From Paroedura picta (Eukaryota > Chordata > Lepidosauria > Squamata > Gekkonidae): a stretch of 64,000 bases of DNA. Below are positions 35,707 to 47,823 of the stretch, in pieces (within the stretch, counting starts at the first letter, position 1; every line of letters starts with the position of its first letter). The position numbers and the translations under genes are program-made. The stretch covers positions 95,909,213-95,973,212 of the forward strand of contig NC_135373.1 in the NCBI RefSeq assembly GCF_049243985.1, given 5' to 3'. The notes below the pieces were generated by a model. It had not been told where the DNA came from and did not search any database. It was given only the letters and a program-made list of their open reading frames with translations.

Positions 35707-37505
35707 GTTCATGATGAAATTTTCCAATAGCTTTCTGTTCACAAGGTATGTCCCCAGCCCACTTCTCCCCAACACACTCCCTACAAATATTGCTAGTCAC
35801 TTATTGCTGTCTAACACTTAGAGCTGTAGTGCCAGTCCCCTCCGATTCCACCTATTCTTTCCAGTTCAGCTACTGTGCTCAAGGATCAGGTTCGGCCTCT
35901 AGTCTATCCAATGGAAAGACCTGTGCTTGATATCTTGGAGTGGCAGTGGGGCAGGGATTGTGGCAATCAGAGCAACCAGCACTCCACAAGATACTCTCTG
36001 TTAGAGCAGCTTTGTATGTTCATAGGTACAATTGCTGCCAGGTACCATTTTGTTTCAGCCCTGTTCTAACTCCTTTCCTTCTGCCTGCATGTGGCACATT
36101 CTGGCCTCAGCACGTGGAATTAGCATCCCTTCTGTGGCAGGATGGGGTAAGTAGCACAGTTATATATTGTCCGGCCCATCCCAAATGTAAATGAATCAAA
36201 ACTCTCTTTAATCTCCTGTTGTCTTTTTTTTCCCCACCTCCTCCTTTTATTGACTAAGTGCTACCTACGCCCACGGATGAAGAGCCTGGTTTTGACATCC
36301 TGGCAGCTCTTCAGTTTATTCTTGTGCTCCAGCCCAGAACAGTTTCAATGACGGCAAAAAGCACAAGCCTTGGAGGAGAGCAGCCACCTACGTCTTCAGC
36401 TCCAAGACCAACTGGACAGAACACTGGTTGAAGAGCTCAGGTACCCACCCTTAGTGTTTCTTCCTCCTAAATTCGAGGAAATGACCCTCACCCTGATGCT
36501 TTTTGGAAAGACAGATTTCTGAAGGGTGAGTTCAACAGTTAGTCTGGGTGGAGAGCACTAGGTCGGAAGAGGCAGGCTGACCAGTTGAGCTCCTGCTGCC
36601 TTAAAGGTGGCTGTCAAGTTTATCAGATTGTAAATAGAAAGGATTGATGGCACTTTTTGTGTTTTGAACAAGGATACAAAGGAGCAACAAGCCAATGGTA
36701 GAACCGGGGGATTAGGCATTAGAACTACAGGCCCCCCTTTCAGACAGCCCTTGTAATCTGTTTTGGTAGCTGGTTGCTAGTGGATTTTTTGTGTCTTCAA
36801 ACTCAACCACTTTAGCAACTGGCTGCTAACAGATTGTATTTACCACTTCATACAAAGCCAATTGCATCTGGTGAGAGGAGTGTGGTTGAGCCGTCCGTGA
36901 GGTAAACTGATTTGTTCTATTTTCTTCTTCTTTGCACTTCTGAACTGTGCTATTTTAGATGTCTGCAGTGCTTTCAATAGTACCATGCAATCTTCCTCAA
37001 CATTTTAAAAATGTTCTAATGTTCTAAGTTGAATGCTATAGATCTAGCCCAATATATTCCTTCAGTGCTACAGTGCCTTGTCTGTCCTGTGCTACAGCAC
37101 TACAGTGCCATTGAGATGCCTTGCCACCGCTATATTGGTCTTGTGCTACAGCAATCCAGTTAGAACCATTTTTAAAAGTTCAAGTACGATTGTGAGGAAA
37201 AAACCCACAGTGCTGTTTGAAACGGCCAGCTCTCTTCAGAGATGGCTCATGAACAGAATGGCATTCGCTGTATAAAATCTCTTGTCTATCAATTGCTTTT
37301 CTCAGAATCGGGCCAACAATGGATAACATCTGGTTTAGAATGGAAATGTGAAAAAGGACCTATGTAAAATGGGACCGGTCAAACTAGACAGCTAATGAGT
37401 TATGCTAAACTGTATCTGATAGACTGTAGATAGATTGAGGTGGACATCAGTTATATGTTATTTTATAGCAGCTGAAAAGCCTCAGTGATTTCTCATCATC
37501 TAGAT
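35707..37505. other. Intergenic, possible unassigned exons
   Basis: No repeat is recognised. Segments 36111-36145 and 36259-36440 have exon-like splice borders but no known homology (see findings). Confidence 0.4.
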
Positions 37506-37641
37506 CAGGGGTAGTCAACCTGCGGTTCTCCAGATGTCCATGGACTACAATTCCCATGAGATCCTGCCAGTGTTTGCTGACAGGGGCTCATGGGAATTGT
37601 AGTCCATAGACATCTGGAGAACCGCAGGTTGACTACGCCTG
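37506..37641. mobile_element. Palindromic hAT-like MITE
   Basis: This is a 136 bp near-perfect hairpin with ends CAGGGGTAGTCAACCTGCGG and its complement. It is flanked by the perfect 8 bp duplication ATCTAGAT (37498-37505 and 37642-37649). The 8 bp duplication and CAGGGG start fit hAT elements. Confidence 0.93.
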
Positions 37642-37800
37642 ATCTAGATGGCAGGGGATGGGGAGAAGCACACCCAGCTGTATGGGATACTTAGGTTTAC
37701 ATATATCTAAAGTACCTCCGAGGGTTTTTATAAGGGGAAAGAGGAAGCAAGGAGGATATTGAAAGACATTATGGGTCCTAAGATGGGTGACATTCTAAGG

Positions 37801-37937
37801 CAAAGGAAGTCAAACTGCGGCCCTCCAGATGTCCATGGACTACAATTCTCATGAGCCCCTGCCAGAGTTTGCTGGCAGGGGCTCATGGGAATTGTAGTCC
37901 ATGGACATCTGGAGGGCTGCAGTTTTGACTACCCTTA
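37801..37937. mobile_element. Palindromic hAT-like MITE
   Basis: Same family and size as 37506-37641, in a hairpin of two ~60 bp arms (GTCCATGGACTACAATTCTC and complement). TTCTAAGG/TTATAAGG flanks suggest an aged duplication. Confidence 0.9.
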
Positions 37938-39292
37938 TAAGGCATATAGGTACTGCAGGTTCTAAGTACTGACATTTTGTGGTGGAGAAGTTATTCCCCC
38001 CCCCCCATATCAACACAGAGGCAAGCTGATTCTGAATTTTTCTTGAAATCAAAGAGCTAATCAGTAGCCTGAAAACCACACCAAAGACTGAAACCAAGAT
38101 ATATTATCTAGATTACCAATCAATTCTAAATAATATAATTCTTTTTAAGACTGCAAATAAGGAAAAGCTTAACATCATATCCTTGCAGGACGATGTGTTG
38201 AATTTGCAAAGCGGCATCTTTGCATTTTTAATATGGTTGAGCTTCTTACAAAGAATCATCCCAGGGGCTCTGTCTTCTCCGTGTTCTGCAGACTATCTCT
38301 AGGCTCCTAGTGGGAGCAAAAAGAAGTGTGAAGAACAACCACAAAAATAATTGGGCTATGAAACATCTTCCGTGTGAGGAAAGAATAACATAAAATGATG
38401 AGGATTTTTCAAGTTGAGACAAGAAATGAATAAGGAAGCCCATAAATTTTGCCTGCCAGAAGGGAATGCCCCAGCTCTTATTCTTTGCTCTCTCAGTCCT
38501 CTCACACCTTTTGCTTTAACTCTTAACCCGCCTCCCAAAGGTTGCCTTCTGATTCTTTAGCGCTTCTTAAGTATGACAAAAAGAAATAATATTAGAATTT
38601 AGCAATTGAAAGTTGATGGGTAGATTGGATTTGGCAGGTTAACACTTTAAATAAGAGTGCCATTAATGCAAATATCAATTTTCAGCCTTTACATAATGAT
38701 ATTTATCTCCAAATATATTTCTGCACATGCCACCCTGTTGCTGAAACTTTTGCAAACACAGTATTACCAATAATGGTCATATCTTCCAGTAGACTCAGTC
38801 ACATTAGAGGAAGGCGGATTTCAATTGTATCTGCCTTTACAAGATTAAGAGGATTCAGCATTGCTTAAAAGTCTGAATACCTGTTTCACCCGGGGCAGCT
38901 GTCCCAGTACAAGGCACTCAGGAGAAGCATGAAGAACAATGCAAAGCTGCATTAAAAAGCTCCAAACAAACATCCTCTCTTCTTCTTTTTAAATAGTGAA
39001 GGTAGTACCCTGAATTATATGCCACAGCCACATAGTCAAATGATACGTAACAGCCATGTATTACAGCTAATTAAGCTCTCTTGACTCATGACACTGGGAC
39101 GGGTTTGTGCTTCGCTTTCTTGTCTTAGTCACAAGGTATGCTCAGTAAAACCAAGAAGTGTTAAACCTGCATTGTTTGTCCAAAGGGTTTAAGAGTTCAG
39201 TAGTCACATGATGAATGTTTTCTATTTTTGTAATTCTAGATATTTTAAAAAAAAACACTTTTCAAGCACTCTCTTCTTCCATGGGCTGTCAA
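37938..39292. other. Intergenic, nothing recognised
   Basis: AT-rich, no gene or clear repeat. Confidence 0.5.
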
Positions 39293-39510
39293 TAGGGCTG
39301 CCAACCTCCAGGTTGTAACTGGAGACCTCCTGGGATTACAACTAATCTCCAAGCAGCAAAAATCAGTTTACCTGGAGAAAAATTGCCACTTTGGAAGGTG
39401 AATTGTATGGCATTATTGAAGTCCCTCTTTTCCTCAAACCACACCCTTCTCAGACTCCACCCTCCCAAGTTTCCAGATATTTTCCAGTTCAGCCCTGACA
39501 ACTCTAGCCA
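39293..39510 (-). repeat. ~200 bp dispersed repeat
   Basis: AGGGCTGCCAACCTCCAGGT at one end and TTCAGCCCTGACAACTCTAG at the other, with the TGGAGAAAAATTGCCACTTT core. Confidence 0.82.
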
Positions 39511-39907
39511 TGAAAAATCCTGGGTAATTTTACAAGCTGTGAAGTTCCTTTAGATAGATAGTCTCTGGAATTTTGCAGAACTGGTATACTGTTTGTTTAC
39601 ATATATACAAGCAAGTCCTGTTGAAAGCAGGACCCCCCCCCCCACACACACACAATGCAACCAGCTAGCAAACCTTCTTAAAGGTCTCCCTGGAAGTCTG
39701 TCCTTGGTGTTCTGGGGTCAGGGGTCAAAGTTTTTATGGCTACAGGCCTGACAACAGCAAGCACCATGTTGTAGAGCTTGTGATCCCACAACTGCCGGAG
39801 CCGAACTCAGTCTATAAGATCTAGAAGAGTCCTGAAGTCCTAGAAGTGTCCTTTACTGCAAGCTCCTGTCCAGCATTCTGCAAGGCTGCACAGGGCTCCT
39901 TGGTCTT

Positions 39908-39968
39908 CTAATTCTCATGGGAATTGTAGTCCATGGACATCTGGAGGGCCATAGTTTGACTGCCCCTG
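39908..39968. mobile_element. Half copy of palindromic hAT-like MITE
   Basis: Only one arm is present (TCATGGGAATTGTAGTCCAT through GTTTGACTGCCCCTG). Confidence 0.85.
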
Positions 39969-40359
39969 CTCTAAGCAGTGGTGGGAGATAAGTAAAATTA
40001 ATTGGATATGGGGGGGCCACATCATGTTCTGAAATATCTCTAGATCAATGTCATATCTCTTTAGGTGAAATCATAGAGTTTGCAGTGATTCCTAGAGGGG
40101 ATTGATGTCAGGTTTCCTCTCAAAGCGGTGGCATGCTGTCGTTGCTGACAGACACCTCCCATGCCCCCTACCCAACAGTCTTTCACTGAATGCCAGGCTA
40201 GACCTAGCAACCCTACCCTACCTGAGCTGATCATATGCCCTGGCTTTCTGTCCTCTCCTCTCCTAGGGTTCTGGGGATGCCTGTGTGGGGGCAACGGGCA
40301 AATATTTTCAGTGAGTTTCTTAGCAGTCCCAGCAGTCCCAGTCTCTCACTCTAGGTTTC

Positions 40360-40535
40360 TGTTAGTGTTACCAGCTCCAGGTTGGGAAACTGGTGATTTT
40401 GAGTGGTGGTGGGCTTTAGGGAGAGGGGATGTAAAGTGATGGAGTTCACCTTCCAAAGCAGCCATTTTCTCTCTCTCTGTAATCAGTTGTAATAGTGGAA
40501 GATCTCCACCCACCACTTGGAGGCCTGCAACCCTG
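40360..40535 (+). repeat. ~200 bp dispersed repeat
   Basis: It runs from GTTACCAGCTCCAGGTTGGG to CTTGGAGGCCTGCAACCCTG, with AAGCAGCCATTTTCTCTCTC inside. Confidence 0.82.
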
Positions 40536-40590
40536 GTTTATGTCCTGACAGCTATGGTTGGTTGCATGTCCCCTGACAGCCCCTAAGAGT

Positions 40591-41484
40591 CAGGGGCTTT
40601 ACGCACCGGGATCTTTGTAGCAAATTGGTCACTGAATGAAAAATCGCCATTTAAAATAGTGGAATTCGTCGTTATGCATACCTGCCTTTGTAGTGGAATC
40701 CAGTTGCGTTTTGTAGCGTTTCCCACAGGCTTCCGGTCTCGGCAGAAATCGCTAGAAAGGAAGCGCTATTGCCGATCTCATCCCGCCCCTGGCCGTCAAG
40801 CAGCCAATGGGCAGCCGTTAGCATGCTCCCAAACAGCCCCTTTCCCTTTAAGAAAGGTTTTTTTTTTAAAAAAACCAGACCCATTGCAACGAATCTGTGT
40901 TAATTCGTTGCAACTGAGAGACCCATCCAGCTGCCTGGTGTGTTTGAGCTGTCGTTTGATCGTTGCCACGCTCCCTCCGAGTGAAAAAAAAAATCCCCCC
41001 CCTCTCACGGGCCCGATTTTCGGCTGAATGAATGTGTAAAAAATAAAGTGATTGCTTAGTAGTGTGCTTAGTGACTGAAGTGTGCTTAGTGACTGAAGGG
41101 GAGGGACTGAAGCCGGGGAAGCCTCTAAACTGAAAGAGGCTCGCTGGTGCGTTTATCCCCGCTCGCTCGCTGAAAAAAAAATGGCGATCGCTTCGCCGGA
41201 AGATCAGAGAAGAGAGCCAGGGGGAGGGACTTTGTAGAAACCGCAACAATGTTAACGCACAGGTCTTTTTCGCTAGTGTTGCAGATTGGTTGCAGGACTG
41301 TATCGCTTTCCAGAGGGTGAATCCACTTTTGGGGATTTCCCTGAAAGCGCTACAAGGAAGCGCTTTTTGCAGATTGGTTTCAGGTGTGTGGCAGATTGTC
41401 GACGACGTTGTGCAAAACAGCAAATTAGTAGCGTTTTCAATTGGCAACCATTGTGCTATTTTGAAGGCGTGCAAAAAGCCCCTC
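40591..41484. mobile_element. CpG-rich inverted-repeat DNA element, unclassified
   Basis: An 894 bp GC- and CpG-rich block stands out against its AT-rich surroundings. It begins CAGGGGCTTTACGCACCGGG, and its right end, read on the other strand, begins GAGGGGCTTTTTGCACGCC. AGAGT lies directly outside both ends, a possible 5 bp target duplication. Internally it repeats TGCAGATTGGTT and AGCGCT motifs and a GTGTGCTTAGTGACTGAA tandem. The 243-codon minus-strand frame in it resembles no transposase, so I call it nonautonomous. Retained CpGs suggest that it is fairly young. Confidence 0.68.
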
Positions 41485-42534
41485 AGAGTGTCTATGAACC
41501 TCAGGATTTGCCAGGGTTTTGACCTCCCCGGGATGAGCCACCATAGCGGTCTCACCCTACGATAAGGACACATCAGGCCCAATCTGACACCTGCCATCCA
41601 GCTAAAATCTCTGTTCTCTCAGCCTCAGTCCTTTTCAATAAATCTCTCAGCTGAAAACTGCTGCTGCTTCTAACTTGTGGTCTGTCCCTCTCTCTGCTCT
41701 GCTGGTTTCACATTCTGAAAGCAAGAATACCCATTTGGACCATGAAAGATCTTTGAAAACATTTTCCCTGACCCATTCATATTAATCAACGTGGACGTTT
41801 AATGTACTTCAGTGCTGCTGCTATTTCCTGGCGAGTTGATGCTCCAACTTTGTGGCACTCTTTCTGCAAAGGGCATTTCTTTGGGGGACTTTTTTCCCTG
41901 AGTACAGATCTGACCCTCCTCGTGTTTTCTGCACTTTCTTTGAAAAGGGGTTATGTGTTTATGTTGTCATTTACTTAGTCAGTGATGGAACCTCCTTTCT
42001 TTTTTGGACACATGCAGTAACATTATAACATAACACTGTTTCAAAAAAGGCTGGATATATTGTAGGGAACAGCATGGTAATCACCATTTCAAAGGTTCCC
42101 CATTCCTCCTTCTGTATGGTGATAAAGGTTTTCTGAGTCTGAGTCGTCTCAGTTGCCAACTAAGGTAATGGTTGGCAAAGATTCCCACAACATTCTAATG
42201 AAGTTACTATTCCATTTGTGATGCAATATTCCTTTTCCTTTTTTCCTTATGCAGTATTGTCATAATATTATGTAACATTTTTGCATATGTAGTAATGTTA
42301 CAACATCATAATAGTGTAAAAAATGAAAATACACCAGGAGCTCTAGGAGTTGAAAAGGGGGGAGGGAGGATAATGAAGAAACAACACAAGCACATGGCAT
42401 CAAAACCTACCCACCCACTCCAACAAAGAAAGGAAAAGAAATTCATGGGCAGGTAATTGCATGGAGAAGGCCTCATATTGTAATGATGTTGCATTATAAT
42501 GGAAAAATTGTGTTGTAATGCAATCAACACTATC
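41485..42534. other. Intergenic, possible LTR-like piece
   Basis: An AATAAA near 41638 is followed by a CT-rich stretch to 41715, reminiscent of an LTR U5 or another transcript end. Nothing else is recognised. Confidence 0.3.
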
Positions 42535-42738
42535 CCAGAAAGACGAAAACACTGCAGTAGTTCTAAGAAGCCTATTTGGATGAACAGAGAACTTCAAGAG
42601 GAACTAAGAAAGAAAAGGGAAATGTTCAGGAAATGGAGGGAAGGACAGAGCTCTAAAGAAGAGTACCTACAGGTTACTAGGCACTGTAGATCAATCATCA
42701 GAAAGGCCAAAGCTGAGAGTGAGCTGAGATTGGCCAGG

Positions 42739-42910
42739 GAAGCCCACTGTAACAAGAAAAGATTTTTCAGTTATGTGAGGAGCAAACGTAAAGTAAAGGA
42801 GGCAATAGGCCCACTGTTGGGTGCGAAGCCCAATGTAACAAGAAAAGATTTTTCAGTTATGTGAGGAGCAAACGTAAAGTAAAGGAGGCAATAGGCCCAC
42901 TGTTGGGTGC
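42739..42910 (+). repeat. 86 bp tandem duplication inside CR1
   Basis: 42739-42824 and 42825-42910 are nearly identical, each beginning GAAGCCCA and carrying TTTTTCAGTTATGTGAGGAG. The unit is not a multiple of three, so it shifts the reading frame. Confidence 0.95.
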
Positions 42911-44106
42911 AAATGGACAAACTCTAACAGAGGAAGCAGAGAAAGCAGAAAGGCTCAGCGCCTATTTTAAATCTGTTTTTTCCCACAGGTCAAAGGGTTT
43001 AGGCACATCTAGAGATGGCAGTAGTCAAGAGATAGTATCTGGGTGTCAGGTTGACATGGACAGAGAGTTTGTTGAGAGGCATTTAGCTGCACTGGATGAG
43101 TTCAAATCCCCTGGGCCAGATCGAATGCACCCGAGAGTGCTCAAAGAACTTTCCGGAGAACTTGCACAACCCCTATCCATCATCTCCAGGACCTCTTTAA
43201 GGACTGGAGATGTCCAGGAGGACTGGAAGAGAACATACGTTATTCTGATCTTCAAAAAAGGGAGGAAGGATGACCCGGGAAACTACAGACCAACTACAGA
43301 CCTCTGTTGTGGGTAAGATAATGGAGCAGATATTAAAGGGAGCAATCTGCAAACATCTGGAGGACAATTTGGTGATCCAAGGAAGTCAGCATGGATTTGT
43401 CTCCAACAGGTCCTGTCAGACCAACCTGGTTTCCTTTTTTGACCAAGTAACAGGTTTGCTGGATCGTGGAAATTTGGTTGATGTCATTTACTTGGATTTT
43501 AGTAAAGCTTTTGATAAGGTTCCCCATGATGTTCTGATGGATAAGTTGAAGGACTGCAATCTGGATTTTCAGATAGTTTGGTGGATAGGGAATTGGTTAG
43601 AGAACAGCACTCAAAGAGTTGTTGTCAATGGTGTTTCATCAGACTGGAGGGAGGTGAGTAACGGGTACCTCAGGGCTCGGTGCTCGGTCCGATACTTTTT
43701 AACATATTTATTAATGATCTAGATGAGGGGGTGGAGGGACTACTCATCAAGTTTGCAGATGACACCAAATTGGGAAGACTGGCAAATACTCCAGAAGATA
43801 GAGACAGAGTTCAATGAGATCTGAACACAATGGAAAAATGGGCAAATGAGAACAAGATGCAATTTAATAAAGATAAGTGTAAAGTTCTGCATCTGGGTCA
43901 GAAAAATGAAAAGCATACCTACTGGATGGGGGATATGCTTCTAGGTAACACTGTGTGTGAACAAGACCTTGGGGTACTTGTAGATTGTAAACGAAACATG
44001 AGCAGGCAGTGTGATGCAGTGGTAAAAAAGGCAAATGCCATTTTGGGCTGTATCAACAGGGGCATCACATCAAAATCACAAGATGTCATAGTCCCATTTG
44101 ATACGG

Positions 44107-44542
44107 CAGTGGTCCTCAACCTTTTTATCACCGGGGACCACTCAACGCTTGACAATTTTACTGAGGCCCGGTGGAGGGGGGGGTAGTTTACTCCTCTACT
44201 GTCAACCACTGCCCTAACGCTCTCTGATTGCTATGGTAATGTTTAAACATCACTTCAAAATAAGATACAGACATGCCACAACAATGAACATAAGGAACAT
44301 TTTATTTTCATGGAAATTTTAACTCATGACAATGACAAATCAATGGGAACCCTGAGCTTGTTTCTCTGCAACGAGATAGTCCCATCTGGGAGTGATGGGA
44401 GACAATGACACCCAAAGTGTGTTGTAAAGAGCTGGGGGGATGAAATAAAGATCTGTGGGGGGGAGAAGGTGTCCTTTGCAGCCCACCTCCAATTAGTCGA
44501 CGGACCACATGTGGTCTGCCGCCCACAGGTTGGGGATTGCTA
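44107..44542. mobile_element. hAT-like MITE inserted in CR1
   Basis: The left end CAGTGGTCCTCAACC matches the reverse complement of the right end (TAGCAATCCCCAACC). It splits the CR1 codons for the IVP...LVRPH region. Flanks TGATACGG/GTATACAG are compatible with an aged 8 bp duplication. It is related to 46483-46855. Confidence 0.85.
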
Positions 44543-45234
44543 GTATACAGCACTGGTCAGACCACACCTGGAGTACTGTGTGCAGTTCTGGAGGCCTCAC
44601 TTCAAGAAGGACGTAGATAAAATTGAAAGGATACAGAGGAGAGCGACGAAGATGATCTGGGGCCAAGGGACCAAGCCCTATGAAGATAGGTTGAGGGACT
44701 TGGGAATGTTCAGCCTGGAGAAAAGGAGGTTGAGAGGAGATATGATAGCACTCTTTAAGTATTTGATAGGTTGTCATTTGGAGGAGGGCAGGATGCTGTT
44801 CCCATTGGCTGCAGAGGAGAGGACATGCAGTAATGGGTTTAAACTACAAGTACAACGATATAAGCTAGATATCAGGAAAAAAATTTTCACAGTCAGAGTA
44901 GTTCAGCAGTGGAATAGGCTGCCTAAGGAGGTGGTGAGCTCCCCCACAGTGGCAGTCTTCAAGCAAAGGTTGGATGCAACACTGACAACAAAACATTTAT
45001 ACTGTCACCTGATTCTCACATCATGCAATTTATTTAGGTATTTGTGTCCCAAATTCTTAGCCCTCTAGAGTCCAAAGAAAGAGCACAACCCATCCTACAT
45101 CTATGAACAAAGTAAAAGCAACACACAGATTAAAAACACAGTCAGGTTTGCCAGTGTATTCTCAGTCTGTCTTGCCCCCACAGTGTCATAAAAATAAAAT
45201 GGATGATTACACAGCAAGGTACTCCTCTAGGATT

Positions 45235-45440
45235 GCTTGTTTCAAAATGAGGTCTGGTGTTCTCCTGGAATTGCAACTGAGTTCCAGACTGCAGAGATCA
45301 GTTCCCCCTGAAGGAAATAGCAGCGCTGGGAGGCAGACTATGGCATTACCTTTCTGTTGAGCAAAGCTCTCCCTCCCAAATCCCCCCCTCCCCTCAGGCA
45401 CTGCCTCTAAATCTCCACAAATTTCTAAACCAGTGTTGGT
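45235..45440 (-). repeat. ~200 bp dispersed repeat
   Basis: Contains TTCCAGACTGCAGAGATCAG, CCCCTGAAGGAAATAGCAG and TATGGCATTACC, ending near AAACCAGTGTTGGTAAC. Confidence 0.78.
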
Positions 45441-45444
45441 AACT

Positions 45445-46036
<592 letters not shown>

Positions 46037-46482
46037 GAGCTTCTTGGAGAACAGGTGGGATGAAGATTTATGGATGGGTACTTCTGTAGTGAAGAACTTT
46101 TTAAAAATCATTAGAAACTTCACAGGTGCAAAGATGATCACAAAGTGCCCACCTGTGGGAAATGTAAACATAAAAAGGAAGATAAAAATAGTATTTAGTT
46201 GGAATATTTGAATCAATCTACACATGGTGACATCACCAGTCGAAGATTAAGATCTCACCTCTAGCTCATTAACTAGTGATCTCATGTACTTTAGTCACAG
46301 GCTTTTCAAGATTATTGTTTTAGCTGATAAATAGCTGGTTTAGCAATCAGGTACACTTCCCAAGCTCTCTGTCTGTAAGTAACACCTATCTCAGCTGGGC
46401 CAACTGATGTCAAGATGTAGTCTTATTTTTTAAACCCCATGTTAATCTCTTTCTGATCCTACAAAGTCCGCATTCTCTAATC

Positions 46483-46855
46483 CAGTGCTCCCCAACCTGC
46501 GGGCCGCGGCCCGGAAGGCCATGGCGCCGGGCCGCGGTTCCCTCTCCCCGCCCCCCCGCAGTAAAAAGCTTGCGGCCCGGGAAGCTTCTTACTGTGGGGG
46601 GGGAGAAAGAATCAGGGCCGCGCATTGTGCATGCACATATGCGCCATGTGGGGCCGAAATCGCACATGCGTGGCACTTTCGCACAGGTGCGCGTGCGCGG
46701 AAGTGCAGCGCATGCGCGATTCCAGCCGTGCATGGTGCATGTGCGCATGGCGCAAGTGCGCATGTGTGGGTGTGGCCGCACAGGCGCGATGCGCGATGCG
46801 CAGGCGGGGCAGTTGCCCTGCTGGTCCCCAGCCTAAAAAAGGTTGGGGACCACTG
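46483..46855. mobile_element. GC-rich hAT-like MITE
   Basis: 373 bp with ends CAGTGCTCCCCAACCT and AGGTTGGGGACCACTG (one mismatch as an inverted repeat). It is flanked by the perfect 8 bp duplication CTCTAATC (46475-46482, 46856-46863). The interior is rich in CGCATGCGC-like words. Confidence 0.95.
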
Positions 46856-47329
46856 CTCTAATCAATATCTGCTGTGCCATTATCAATATAGATCTCATCT
46901 CAGTTAATCTGGCGGAATAATTATGATCTGTCTGTTTTATTCATTGGTTGCTTGAAAAGCTCTCATGTTTTTGTGCTCTCATGTTGCAAGAATTAACTTT
47001 TTATCATCATTATGATTGGCGTGCAACAATCATTGCTAGTTTATTAAACTTTCACTTGAGCCTGGTGTTTAGGGGTATACTTGCACCTCAAGAGAAGGAA
47101 AGCTGTAATATCGATAGTCAATAGTAAGTCATATAATGCAATACGGAGTTAATGAGGTTCAAACAAGGCTAGGTGTAATTCTTGTTATATGTCCTTCTGG
47201 GCTTGTATCTGCATTATCTGTTTGTGTTTGCAGGATATTAATCACTGATGTACCTTTATGGACAAACACTGAGCTAAACTTCTGTGTGTCAACAATAACT
47301 ATGAATGCTAGATTTGTGTTTAGATTTAA

Positions 47330-47392
47330 GGGAACGGCCATCAGTTCGCTGTGACTTGATGGCACTTTATGCATGCATGCATGCACATGCAC
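47330..47392 (+). mobile_element. 5S-SINE 3' tail fragment
   Basis: GCCATCAGTTCGCTGTGACT and TGATGGCACTTTATGCATGC match the 3' end of the 5S-derived SINE, with a GCAT repeat in place of the usual CA run. Confidence 0.7.
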
Positions 47393-47406
47393 AGTCCTTC
47401 CAGTAT

Positions 47407-47697
47407 AAGAAGAAGAGTTGGTTCTTCTGATATGCCGTTTTTCTCTACCGGAAGGAGTCTCAAAGCAGCTTACATTCGCCTTCCCTTTCCTCTCCCCACA
47501 ACAGACACCCTGTGAGACACCCTGTGAGGTGGGTGAAGTTGAGAGAGCCCTGATATTACTGCTTGGTCAGAACAGCTTTATCAGTGTTGTAGCGAGCCCA
47601 AGGTCACCCAGCTGGCTGCATGTGGGGGAGCGCAGAATCGAACCTGGCATCACAGATTAGAAGTCCGCACTCCTTGCCACTACACCAAACTGGCTCT
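47407..47697 (-). mobile_element. Sauria-type tRNA SINE, full length
   Basis: The minus strand runs from AGAGCCAGTTTGGTGTAGTG to CAACTCTTCTTCTTAT. It carries a small local duplication of ACACCCTGTGAG at 47505-47530. Confidence 0.93.
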
Positions 47698-47823
47698 CAT
47701 CAATGCATCAGAACTGAATACCAAGGTTGATGGCATCATCTGGTTGGAGATTACTGGGGCTGGGCTGCAGCACTCTCTGGGCTGCAGCACTCTCAGACTT
47801 TTATTTGTCTATCATTTCTTTTT

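Larger units (their letters stand above)
42535..44975 (+). mobile_element. CR1 LINE, partial ORF2 (reverse transcriptase)
   Basis: The + strand covers the linker after the endonuclease (LREELRKKREMF-like, MFRKWREGQSSKEEYLQVTR) and the reverse transcriptase ([31 protein letters not shown] with the FADD catalytic box). The C-terminal tail follows (RIQRRATKMIWGQGTKPYED, then QQWNRLPKEVVSSPTVAVF). It lacks the endonuclease and the 3' UTR. Stops and frameshifts break the frame several times, including one from an 86 bp tandem duplication (42739-42910). A 436 bp hAT-like element interrupts it at 44107. Confidence 0.96.

Noticed and set aside
37498-37649. CRISPR-like or regulatory palindromes
   Set aside because: The palindromes are explained by MITE inverted repeats with target duplications. 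There is no array of spaced repeats.
40866-41597. 243-codon open frame on the minus strand, the longest in the window
   Set aside because: It lies inside the CpG-rich inverted-repeat element and crosses its right end. It contains a peptide duplication from a short DNA tandem and resembles no transposase or other domain. CpG-rich sequence has few stops by chance.
46410-46907. GC-rich open frames of 88-140 codons
   Set aside because: All fall within a hAT-like MITE with a clear 8 bp target duplication and no protein similarity.
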